NCBI GenBank assembly: GCA_036277075.1
Contig: DASUNQ010000128.1
Coordinates: 1-9,792 of the forward strand
Reading direction: 5' to 3'
DNA from: DASUNQ01 sp036277075
Lineage (GTDB): Bacteria; Acidobacteriota; Thermoanaerobaculia; Multivoradales; UBA5704
DNA: 9,792 nt
Below, one piece after another: positions 1 to 8,759 of this stretch. The notes under the pieces were generated by a model that saw only the letters and a list, made by a program, of their open reading frames with translations, did not search any database and was not told where the DNA came from. The first letter of the stretch is position 1. Every line of letters begins with the position of its first letter. The translations under genes and the position numbers were made by a program.

Positions 1-1
1 C

Positions 2-2050
2 GAGGAGATCCCGGCGCGCATGCTGCCCGGGGCCTCGCGCGAGCTGGCGACGCGGCTCTTCGAGGAGCTGATGGCGCGCGGGCTCGGGCCGCGCGAGGTC
101 GAGACCGGCTACACGCCGCGCCGGCTGGTGCTCGTCCTCGCGGGGCTGCCGGAGCGGGAGCCGGACCGCGAGGAGCAGGTGATGGGGCCGCCGGCGCGGG
201 CCGCCTGGGGCGCCGACGGGGCGCCGACCCAGGCGCTGCTCGGCTTCGCCCGCCGCTGCGGCGTGGCGCCCGAGGAGCTGGCGCGGGTGCGGACCGAGAA
301 GGGGGAGTACCTGGCGGCGACGCGCAAGATCGCCGGGCGGGCAACGGCGGAGGTGCTCGCCGAGCTGGTGCCGCGGGTGCTCGGCGCCCTCTCCTGGCCG
401 AAGACGATGCGCTGGGGGAGCGGCGAGGGGCCCTGGGTGCGGCCGGTGCACGGGATCGTCTCGCTCCTCGACGGGAGTGCGGTGCCGTTCGCGTTCTTCG
501 GGGTGGCCGCGGGCGAGACGACGGAAGGACATCCCGTTCTCTCGCCGGAGGAATTTCAGGTAAGGAACGCCTCCCACTACCGCGACGAGTTGACGGCGCG
601 GCGCATCGAAGTCCGGCCGGCGGCGCGGCGGGAAGGGCTCCTGGCAGGGATGCGCGAGCGGGCCGAGGCGGTCGGCGGCACCCTGGTGGACGACCCCGCG
701 CTCCTCGACAAGTTGGTGGCGCTCTGCGAAGTGCCGGGAATGCTCGAGGGCCAGTTCGATTCCTCCTACCTGGAATTGCCGCGCGAGGTGCTGACGACCA
801 GCCTCCGGGACCACCAGAGCGCTCTGACCGTGGCCGGCGCAGACGGCGCTCTCCTGCCCTACTTCCTGACCGTCATGGACCGCCCCGACGACCCCGCGGG
901 GAGGGTCCGCGCCGGCAACGAGTGGGTGGTCGCGGCGCGCCTCGCCGACGCCCGTTTCTTCTACGGCGAGGACCGCAAGCGCCCGCTCGCCGCGCGCGCC
1001 GGGCAGCTCGCCCACCTCACCTTCCACGAGGCGCTCGGCAGCTATGCCGCCAAGGCCGACCGGTTGGCGGAGCTGGCCGGCTGGATCGCCCGGGCGCTCG
1101 GTTGGGAGGAGGAGGCAACGGCGGCCGAGGAGGCGGCGCGGCTGCTCAAGCTCGACCTGACGACCGACATGGTCAAGGAGTTCACCTCGCTCCAGGGGGT
1201 GATGGGCGGGATCTACCTGCGCGAGCAGGGGGCGGCCGAGGCGGTGTGGCAGGCGGTCTACGACCAGTACCTGCCCGCCTCCGCCGAGGACCGCATCCCG
1301 CGCGGCCGCGCGGGCCGGGTGGCGGCGCTCGCCGACCGCCTCGACACGCTGGTGGGCTTCTTCGGGCTGGGGCTGGTGCCGAGCGGCAGCCGCGACCCGT
1401 TCGGGCTCCGCCGCGCGGCGCAGGGGGTGGTGCGGATCCTCCTCGACGGCGACGTGGCGCTCGAGATCGACGCCGCGGTCGAGGAGGCGGCGCGGCTCTA
1501 CGGCGCAAGCCTGCCGCGCCCGACGGTGGACATCGTGGGCGACCTGCGCTCCTTCCTCGCCGACCGCATCCGCTACCTGCTCGGCCTGGCCGGCTACGCC
1601 TACGACGAGATCGAGGCGGCGCTGGCGGCCGGCTGGAGCGAGCTGCCGGACCTGCGGGCGCGCGTCGAGGCCGTGCACAAGGCGCGCGAGGAGGAGGGGT
1701 TCCTGTCGGTGGCGCTGGCGGCGAAGCGGATCGCCAACATCCTGCGCGGCGCCGGCGGCGAGCTGCCGCTCGACGAGGCGCTCCTCGCCGAGCCGGCCGA
1801 GCGCGACCTCCACGCCGCCTATGCCGCGCTGGCAGCCGAGGTGGAGGCGGGGAGCGCCCGCCGGGACCACGAGGGCGTGCTGCGCCAGGTGGCCCACCTG
1901 GCACCCGTCCTCGACCGCTTCTTCGTCGAGGTCCTGGTCATGGCCCCCGACGAGCGCCTCCGCACCAACCGCCTCGCCCTCCTCCAACACCTCCAGCGCG
2001 CCATCTCGCGGACGGCGAAGCTGACGGAGGTGGTGGTGGAGAAGGCCTAG
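2..2050 (+). CDS. glyS: Glycine--tRNA ligase beta subunit (5' end outside window)
   Basis: This is the beta subunit of the tetrameric (alpha2-beta2) bacterial glycyl-tRNA synthetase, which charges tRNA-Gly in the cytoplasm; the alpha subunit (GlyQ) holds the aminoadenylate site. The frame is open from base 2 and begins EEIPARM, the usual GlyS N-terminal motif (normally IGTEEIP), so the ATG at 20 is internal and only about ten residues are missing. The 682 visible residues match the usual length of about 690. Family blocks seen in order are MRWG...WVRPVHG, a GHPVLSPEEF block, LTTSLRDHQSA, LPYFLTVMD, GNEWVVAARLADARFFYGED, and an HD-like segment KLDLTTDMVKEF. DPFGLRRAAQG follows, then a helical DALR-type anticodon-binding C-terminus. 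No frameshift or missing block is seen. The alpha-subunit gene glyQ probably lies just upstream (inference). The gene ends in TAG, overlapping the stop of the next gene on the opposite strand. Confidence 0.97.
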   Translation, partial: EEIPARMLPGASRELATRLFEELMARGLGPREVETGYTPRRLVLVLAGLPEREPDREEQVMGPPARAAWGADGAPTQALLGFARRCGVAPEELARVRTEKGEYLAATRKIAGRATAEVLAELVPRVLGALSWPKTMRWGSGEGPWVRPVHGIVSLLDGSAVPFAFFGVAAGETTEGHPVLSPEEFQVRNASHYRDELTARRIEVRPAARREGLLAGMRERAEAVGGTLVDDPALLDKLVALCEVPGMLEGQFDSSYLELPREVLTTSLRDHQSALTVAGADGALLPYFLTVMDRPDDPAGRVRAGNEWVVAARLADARFFYGEDRKRPLAARAGQLAHLTFHEALGSYAAKADRLAELAGWIARALGWEEEATAAEEAARLLKLDLTTDMVKEFTSLQGVMGGIYLREQGAAEAVWQAVYDQYLPASAEDRIPRGRAGRVAALADRLDTLVGFFGLGLVPSGSRDPFGLRRAAQGVVRILLDGDVALEIDAAVEEAARLYGASLPRPTVDIVGDLRSFLADRIRYLLGLAGYAYDEIEAALAAGWSELPDLRARVEAVHKAREEEGFLSVALAAKRIANILRGAGGELPLDEALLAEPAERDLHAAYAALAAEVEAGSARRDHEGVLRQVAHLAPVLDRFFVEVLVMAPDERLRTNRLALLQHLQRAISRTAKLTEVVVEKA

Positions 2051-2433
2051 GAGACGCCTTCGAGGCGCTCCACGCGAGCTTGGAGGGTGAGGTGGGATTC
2101 CTCCAGGGCGCGCAGGCGGCGGTCGAGCTCGGTGTAGGAGAGCCGGATCATCGACCGTAGCTCGGTGAACTCGTCGGCGACTTCCTTGCGGAACTGCTGC
2201 ATCTCGGCACGCACGCCGGTCACGCCTTCGGCCACCAGCCTGACGTCGGCCCGGAGGCCCTCCGCCACGACCTCGAAGTGGCGGCGATTCTCCTCCACCA
2301 TGACTTGGAAGTGCCGCCGATTCTCCTCCACCACGAGCTCGAGACGGCGCCGACTATCCTCGGCCACGTCGTCGAAGTGGTGGCGCGTCTCCGCCAGCTC
2401 GCGTGAGAGCCGCTCGACGGCTTCGGGTTCCAT
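2047..2433 (-). CDS. Small hendecad/heptad coiled-coil protein, unknown function
   Basis: I do not recognise a named family. The 128-residue protein starts MEPEAVERL and is almost entirely charged helix, with no signal peptide or membrane segment. Residues 17-71 form five consecutive 11-residue units. Units 1-4 resemble RRHFxVVxEEN, with hydrophobic residues at unit positions 4, 7 and 8; this is a hendecad pattern typical of straight or slightly right-handed coiled coils. From about residue 78 the spacing changes, and residues 104-125 (DRRLRALEESHLTLQARVERL) follow a regular 3-4 heptad pattern. It is therefore probably an oligomeric rod. The ATG at 2433 is chosen because the periodic helix begins just after it; the open frame upstream is only antisense to the transporter. 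No Shine-Dalgarno is visible before this ATG. It is divergent from the transporter (15 bases apart) and convergent with glyS (4-base overlap). It could be a cytoskeletal, adaptor or stalk protein; the sequence does not decide. Confidence 0.75.
   Translation of the reverse strand: MEPEAVERLSRELAETRHHFDDVAEDSRRRLELVVEENRRHFQVMVEENRRHFEVVAEGLRADVRLVAEGVTGVRAEMQQFRKEVADEFTELRSMIRLSYTELDRRLRALEESHLTLQARVERLEGVS
2221..2385 (-). repeat. Five 33-bp units encoding 11-residue hendecads
   Basis: The DNA carries a 33-base periodicity that encodes the 11-residue repeats of the coiled-coil protein. The clearest copies share 16 identical bases at 2285-2300 and 2318-2333, exactly 33 bases apart. Related words (cgaagtgg or ggaagtg) start at 2274, 2307 and 2373, again at multiples of 33. 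Outer units are diverged at DNA level but keep the amino-acid pattern, suggesting growth by in-frame tandem duplication. Confidence 0.7.
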
Positions 2434-2443
2434 GGGAAAAGAG

Positions 2444-2449
2444 AGTCTA
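2444..2449 (-). promoter_or_regulatory. Possible -10 element of the coiled-coil gene
   Basis: On the minus strand the hexamer TAGACT fits TANNNT and ends ten bases before the ATG of the coiled-coil gene. Transcription would start three to five bases before the ATG, giving an almost leaderless mRNA, in line with the missing Shine-Dalgarno. No convincing -35 is visible. The site overlaps the ATG of the divergent transporter. This is a weak call from one hexamer. Confidence 0.2.
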
Positions 2450-3372
2450 TGAGCCCTGCTCGGGCTGCGCAAACCGCCGCGCCTCCCGCGTCCTCCTTCT
2501 GGCCGCGGCTCGCGGCGCTCGCGGCGATCGTGCTCTGGGGGGTGTCGTTCGTGGCCACCAAGGCGGCGCTGCGGGAGCTGTCGCCGGTCACGCTGGTCTT
2601 CACCCGCTTCGCGCTCGGGACGGCGCTGCTCGTCGGGCTGCTGGTCGCCCGCGGCGTCTCGCCGCTGCCGCCGCGCGACGCGCTTCCCTCGCTCCTGCTC
2701 ATGGGCTTCGTCGGCATCTTCGTCCACCAGCTCCTCCAGTCGATCGGCCTGTCCCTCACCACCGCCGTCCAGGCCGGCTGGCTGATCGGCCTGATCCCGC
2801 TCTGGTCGGCGCTCCTCGCCGTCCTCCTCGGCAAGGAGCGGCTCGGGGGGTGGAAGGCGGCGGGTCTCCTCGGCGGCTTCGCGGGCGCGCTCCTGGTCGT
2901 CTCGCGCGGCGCGCTCGGCCCCGACCTCCTCCGCCTGCCGTCGACTCGCGGCGACCTGCTGATCCTGCTGAGCACGGTCAACTGGGCCGTCTACTCGGTT
3001 CTCGGCCACCGCACCCTGCGCCGCCTCGGCGCGACCCGCGCCACCGCCGGCGCGATGACCCTCGGCTGGTTGATGCTGGCGCCGCTCTTCCTCTGGACCC
3101 GCGGCTGGCGCGAGCTGCCGGGGCTCTCCGCCGCCGGCTGGGGGGCCGTCCTCTTCCTCGGCCTCGGCTGCTCGGGGCTCGGCTACCTCCTCTGGTACGG
3201 CGCCCTCGAACGGCTCGAGGTCTCGCGCGTCGCCGCCTTCCTCTACCTCGAGCCCTTCGTCACCTTCGCGGCCGCGGTTCTGCTGCTTGCCGAGCCGGTC
3301 TCGGCGACGGCCGTCGCCGGCGGCCTCCTGGTGCTGGCGAGCGTCCTGCTCGTCCAGCGGGCGCCGGCGTGA
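2449..3372 (+). CDS. EamA/DMT-superfamily transporter (RhaT/RarD-like permease)
   Basis: This is an inner-membrane permease of the drug/metabolite transporter superfamily, 307 residues, near the usual 290-310. Two EamA repeats are visible, roughly residues 20-151 and 168-303, each with five hydrophobic segments, giving ten in all. Signature blocks are LWGVSFVATKAALRELSP with FTRFALG in the first half, IPLWSALLAVLLGKERL closing the fourth segment, and YLEPFVTFAAAVLLLAEPV in the second half, the hallmark placement of the DMT E-P motif. The substrate cannot be read from sequence: DMT members export amino acids, nucleosides or drugs. ATG 2449 is preferred because a weak purine-rich site (aagagag) lies just before it and the first membrane segment follows after about 17 residues. 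The gene ends TGA inside a GTGA, which may couple it to a tiny ORF. Its promoter would have to lie inside the divergent coiled-coil gene. Confidence 0.93.
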   Translation: MSPARAAQTAAPPASSFWPRLAALAAIVLWGVSFVATKAALRELSPVTLVFTRFALGTALLVGLLVARGVSPLPPRDALPSLLLMGFVGIFVHQLLQSIGLSLTTAVQAGWLIGLIPLWSALLAVLLGKERLGGWKAAGLLGGFAGALLVVSRGALGPDLLRLPSTRGDLLILLSTVNWAVYSVLGHRTLRRLGATRATAGAMTLGWLMLAPLFLWTRGWRELPGLSAAGWGAVLFLGLGCSGLGYLLWYGALERLEVSRVAAFLYLEPFVTFAAAVLLLAEPVSATAVAGGLLVLASVLLVQRAPA

Positions 3373-3471
3373 AGACGATGTGGAACGCGGCGGGCGACCG
3401 GCGCCCCGCGCGACCCCGAGAAGCTCGAGGCGCCGCTCGTCCTGCGCCTGCCGCTCGCCGGGACGCGCTGA
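3369..3471 (+). pseudogene. Possible micro-ORF after the transporter, frame-shifted
   Basis: This stretch looks coding in two frames joined end to end. From GTG 3369, which overlaps the transporter stop as GTGA, the reading is V-K-T-M-W-N-A-A-G-D-R-R-P, with G or C in every third codon position. After about 3408 that frame fills with A/T-ending codons and Arg. The frame one base later instead reads DPEKLEAPLVLRLPLAGTR and stops at TGA 3469-3471, all third positions again G or C. Removing one C from the cccc run at 3404-3407 would join the two into a peptide of about 33 residues. The unshifted frame runs on to TGA 3528-3530 but looks non-coding. This may be a decayed gene, a sequencing error, programmed frameshifting, or chance in GC-rich DNA. 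I recognise no family. Confidence 0.22.
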
Positions 3472-3501
3472 GGCGCTCGTCTATACTCGCCGGCGCTCGT
3501 C
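3472..3501 (+). repeat. 10-bp direct repeats flanking the ppdK -10 element
   Basis: The decamer ggcgctcgtc occurs at 3472-3481 and again at 3492-3501, exactly 20 bases apart, about two helical turns. The TATACT hexamer lies between the copies. A shorter copy, cgctcgtc, sits at 3434-3441, forty bases before the first. The spacing would suit a dimeric regulator binding one DNA face, but the words are GC-rich and could recur by chance. Confidence 0.4.
3482..3487 (+). promoter_or_regulatory. Probable -10 element of ppdK
   Basis: TATACT matches the sigma-70 -10 consensus TATAAT at five of six bases and is one of very few A/T-rich words in the region. It would start transcription near 3494 and leave an untranslated leader of about 33 bases carrying the Shine-Dalgarno. 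No good -35 is visible 16-18 bases upstream, so an activator or another sigma factor may be involved. Confidence 0.45.
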
Positions 3502-3513
3502 GGCACATCGTCC

Positions 3514-3519
3514 GGAGGA
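3514..3519 (+). promoter_or_regulatory. Shine-Dalgarno that fixes the ppdK TTG start
   Basis: The sequence ggagga lies seven to eight bases before TTG 3527. This near-perfect spacing, with the first conserved residues of the enzyme following at once, decides the non-ATG start. No other start in this frame lies close by. Confidence 0.8.
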
Positions 3520-3526
3520 AGCGCTC

Positions 3527-6285
<2,759 letters not shown>

Positions 6286-6289
<4 letters not shown>

Positions 6290-7131
6290 GCCGGTCCCAG
6301 GACAACCGCCGCCGGCTGGCGGAGTTCTGGGACTCCTCCCGCGACTACTACGCGCAGGCGGCCGCCGCCAACCCCGAGGCCTCGCCGGAGCGGCGGCTCC
6401 TGCTCGGCCGTCTCGCCGCCGGCCAGCGCGTCCTCGACTTGGGCTGCGGCTCGTGCGAGAACGCGCTCTGGCTGCCGGCGAGGACGCGCTACGTCGGCTC
6501 CGACGTGGCGACCGCGGGGCTGGCGCTGGCGGCCGAGTGGGGGAGGCCGGGGGCGCGCGTCCGCGGCGACGGCGAGCGGCTCCCCTTCCGCGACGGCCGC
6601 TTCGACGCCGTCCTCTCGACCTATGCCCTCGAGCACTTCCACGACCCGGCGCGGACCCTGCTCGAGGCCGCGCGGGTGCTGCGGCCGGGAGGGCTCCTGC
6701 TCCTCGTCGGCTCGGCCTGGGACCTCCCCTACGAGATGCCGCCGAGCCTGCCGCGGCGCCGGCGGCTGGAGGTAGCCGTGCGCCGGCTCGGCCGCCAGCT
6801 CCGCTCGCTCGCCGACGGCCGCCACCGCTTCGACGTCGTCGCGACCCCGCGCGTCCTGAGCGAGGGCTACGTGCCGGACGCCGACGCGGTGCACGTCGCC
6901 CAGTCCTGGCTCCTCGCCCGCTTCCTGCGCGCCGCCGGGCTCGAGGTGCTGGAGCACCGCGCGCTGCCGCACCGCCCGGACCCGCGCGGTCCCCGGGGCC
7001 TGCCGCGCCGGCTCTTCCGGCGCGCGCTCCGCGCCGTGCCCCTCTGGCGCCGCGCCTGGGGCAACACCCTCCTCGTCGCCCGCCGCGGCGCGACGCTGCG
7101 GGCGCCGCGCTACCGCCTGCTGCCGCTCTGA
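6286..7131 (+). CDS. Class I SAM-dependent methyltransferase (Methyltransf_11 type)
   Basis: The 281-residue protein has the Rossmann-like SAM fold. Motif I is VLDLGCGSCENALWL at about residues 49-63, followed by YVGSDVATAGLALA with the ribose-binding acidic residue near 73. GDGERLPFRDGRFDAVLSTYALEHFHDP spans about 94-121, and EAARVLRPGGLLLLVGSAW forms the strand-loop after motif III. The N-terminus (AEFWDSSRDYYAQA) and the basic C-terminal region after about residue 150 probably form the substrate cap. The substrate cannot be inferred; relatives of this shape methylate quinones, lipids, sugars or small metabolites. TTG 6286 is the likely start: it overlaps the ppdK stop as TTGA, which suggests translational coupling, and no separate Shine-Dalgarno is seen. 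The open frame continues upstream inside ppdK, but only as a shadow. The 3' end overlaps the opposing membrane-protein gene by 22 bases. Confidence 0.88.
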
Positions 7132-8705
7132 GTCTCGAGGTCGAGGACGAGGTAGAACGGGTCGTCGTAGGCGATGCGCATCCCCGGCACGCGGCCGAGC
7201 TGCGTCGCCAGGCGCTGGTAGGCGGGGCGCTTCCAGAGCGTGATCCAGCGCGCCCCAAACTCTTCGCGGATGGCGCGCACCGGGTCGCCGTGCTGCCCCT
7301 GGACGATGCGCACGTAGGTCGCGAAGCGCCGCGGGTCCTTGACGTAGAAGAAGGTGGGGTCGAGCACCACGAGCGACTGGAGCTGCGGCGCGGAGTAGAA
7401 GAGCGGCGCCGAGTCCGCCCACTGGGCGGTGAAGACGCGCTCGCCCGGCCGGCCGTGCGCCCCCAGCCAGCGCGCCATCTCGCGCGGCGGCGAGAACATC
7501 CCGAACCCCTGCGCCCGCACGGTGCGCCAGGTCGACCCGGCGCCGGCGAGGAGGAAGAGCCCGACCAGCGCCGGCCACCAGCGCCAAGCGCGGCGGCCCG
7601 CCGGCTCGCCGCGCTCGCGCAGCACCAGCCCCAACGCGAGGACGGCGAGCGGCGCCCCGAGCTCGAAGAAGCGGCGCATGAAGAAGGTGCCGGCCAAGAG
7701 AAAGGCGAGCGCGGTAAGACCCGCGGTGAGCGTGGCGCGGGTGCGCAGCCGCGGCTCGAAGGCGAGCGCCGCGGCAAGGACGAGCGGCGCGGCGAAGGCC
7801 GGCCACTGGAGGAGGAGAATCGGCAGCTCCGGCGGCGTCAGCTCGGTGCCGAGCTGCGACTGGAGCGCCGCATCGCCGGCCGCCGACTGGAAGGGCACGA
7901 CGAAGGTCTGGAGCCAGAGGAGGCGGAAGTTCTGCGGCACGTTGGGGTGCACGAGCTGGCCGAGGAGCCAGCCGCCGGCCGCCGCCGCCGCCGGCCGCCA
8001 GGCGATGCGCCGCTCCGCCGGCCGGCGCGAGAGGAGGCCGACGACGCCCCACAGCCCGGCGTAGGCGATCGCGATCCAGCCGCCGGCGTGGACCAGGCCG
8101 AAGAGCGCGCAGACCGGGACGAGCCATTTCCAGGAGGCCTCGGCGGCGAGGAGCGCCAGGACGAGGACCGAGAAGCCGACCAGCAAGAGGTGCGGCCGGC
8201 ACATGTCGGCGCGCAGCGCGAACATCGGCCCGAGCGCGGCCAGCGCGAGGACGAGCCAATGGGCGTGCGGCACCCGCAGCCGCCAGAGCGCGACGGCGAA
8301 GGTGCCGAAGACGAAGAGCTGGCCGAGCGCCACCCCGGCGAGGCCGGCCCATTCGAGCGGCAGCCGCGCCAGCGGCATCAGCAGGACGTGGAAGAGCGGC
8401 TCCTTGTCGGCGAAGGCGTCGGCGAAGACCGAGAAGGGCGTCCAGCGGAAGGACTCGATGCGGAAGTCCGCCCGCATCTCGCGGGCCAGGCCGAGGTGGT
8501 AGTACTCGTCGTAGGACCAGGGGTGCGACGCGGCGACCCGCATCGCCAGGTAGAAGAGCAGCACCGCCGCGGTCGCGAGCCCGAGCTTCACCCCCGCCGG
8601 CACCCGCTCCCGCCGCGGTGCCGGCGCGGGAGGCGCCGGCCCGGCCGCGCGCGTCTTCCGGCGGCGTTCCGAACGGGACTCCTGCGGTCTCGTCCGCCCG
8701 GCCAT
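7110..8705 (-). CDS. Multi-pass membrane protein, putative GT-C-fold glycosyltransferase
   Basis: The 531-residue protein has a basic, Pro/Ala-rich N-terminus (1-40), about ten to eleven hydrophobic segments between residues 41 and 390, and a soluble C-terminal domain (391-531) that would face the periplasm. Just after the first membrane segment lies SYDEYYHLGLA (Asp66-Glu67), and then ADKEPLFHVLLMP (Lys101, Pro103). This matches the placement of the acidic pair and the K-P motif in the first periplasmic loop of ArnT/PMT-type GT-C enzymes, which move sugars from polyprenyl-phosphate donors to lipids or proteins. An HPNVPQNF motif follows at 253-260. Donor and acceptor are unknown, and overall similarity to named families looks low. 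ATG 8705 has no clear Shine-Dalgarno; GTG at residue 35 or 39, after gggagcgg, is an alternative that removes the disordered tail. It converges on the methyltransferase gene and diverges from mutL. Confidence 0.72.
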   Translation of the reverse strand: MAGRTRPQESRSERRRKTRAAGPAPPAPAPRRERVPAGVKLGLATAAVLLFYLAMRVAASHPWSYDEYYHLGLAREMRADFRIESFRWTPFSVFADAFADKEPLFHVLLMPLARLPLEWAGLAGVALGQLFVFGTFAVALWRLRVPHAHWLVLALAALGPMFALRADMCRPHLLLVGFSVLVLALLAAEASWKWLVPVCALFGLVHAGGWIAIAYAGLWGVVGLLSRRPAERRIAWRPAAAAAGGWLLGQLVHPNVPQNFRLLWLQTFVVPFQSAAGDAALQSQLGTELTPPELPILLLQWPAFAAPLVLAAALAFEPRLRTRATLTAGLTALAFLLAGTFFMRRFFELGAPLAVLALGLVLRERGEPAGRRAWRWWPALVGLFLLAGAGSTWRTVRAQGFGMFSPPREMARWLGAHGRPGERVFTAQWADSAPLFYSAPQLQSLVVLDPTFFYVKDPRRFATYVRIVQGQHGDPVRAIREEFGARWITLWKRPAYQRLATQLGRVPGMRIAYDDPFYLVLDLETQSGSRR

Positions 8706-8716
8706 CGCGGCCGGTC

Positions 8717-8722
8717 ACACTA
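8717..8722 (-). promoter_or_regulatory. Possible -10 element of the GT-C-like gene
   Basis: On the minus strand TAGTGT fits TANNNT and ends eleven bases before ATG 8705, predicting a leader of only about five bases. The start lacks a clear Shine-Dalgarno. No -35 is recognisable, and the hexamer is the only A/T-rich word on this side of the 54-base divergent gap. Confidence 0.25.
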
Positions 8723-8746
8723 GCACTCGCGCCGCGCGCGCCGCCG

Positions 8747-8752
8747 TAGAAT
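8747..8752 (+). promoter_or_regulatory. Probable -10 element of mutL (leaderless start)
   Basis: TAGAAT matches the -10 consensus at five of six bases and ends seven bases before the A of the mutL ATG. Transcription would begin at or one base before the start codon. The bases between are cccggcc, with no Shine-Dalgarno, so a leaderless mRNA is the simplest reading. No clear -35 is seen. Confidence 0.4.
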
Positions 8753-8759
8753 CCCGGCC

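Noticed and set aside
20..22. ATG at base 20 as the glyS start
   Set aside because: The frame is open upstream and encodes EEIPAR, part of the conserved GlyS N-terminus, so the true start lies outside the window.
520..800. Slightly less GC-rich patch inside glyS, possible insertion or transfer
   Set aside because: The reading frame and GlyS family blocks run through it without interruption, and only a few codons deviate.
2434..3009. N-terminal extension of the coiled-coil gene by about 190 residues
   Set aside because: The extension is antisense to the transporter, has shadow-like composition (Arg, Asp, Glu, Gln, Pro) and lacks the hendecad periodicity that starts just after ATG 2433.
3373..3526. 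Riboswitch or intrinsic terminator in the gap before ppdK
   Set aside because: No stem followed by a T-run and no known aptamer pattern is visible; GC-rich DNA offers many chance stems.
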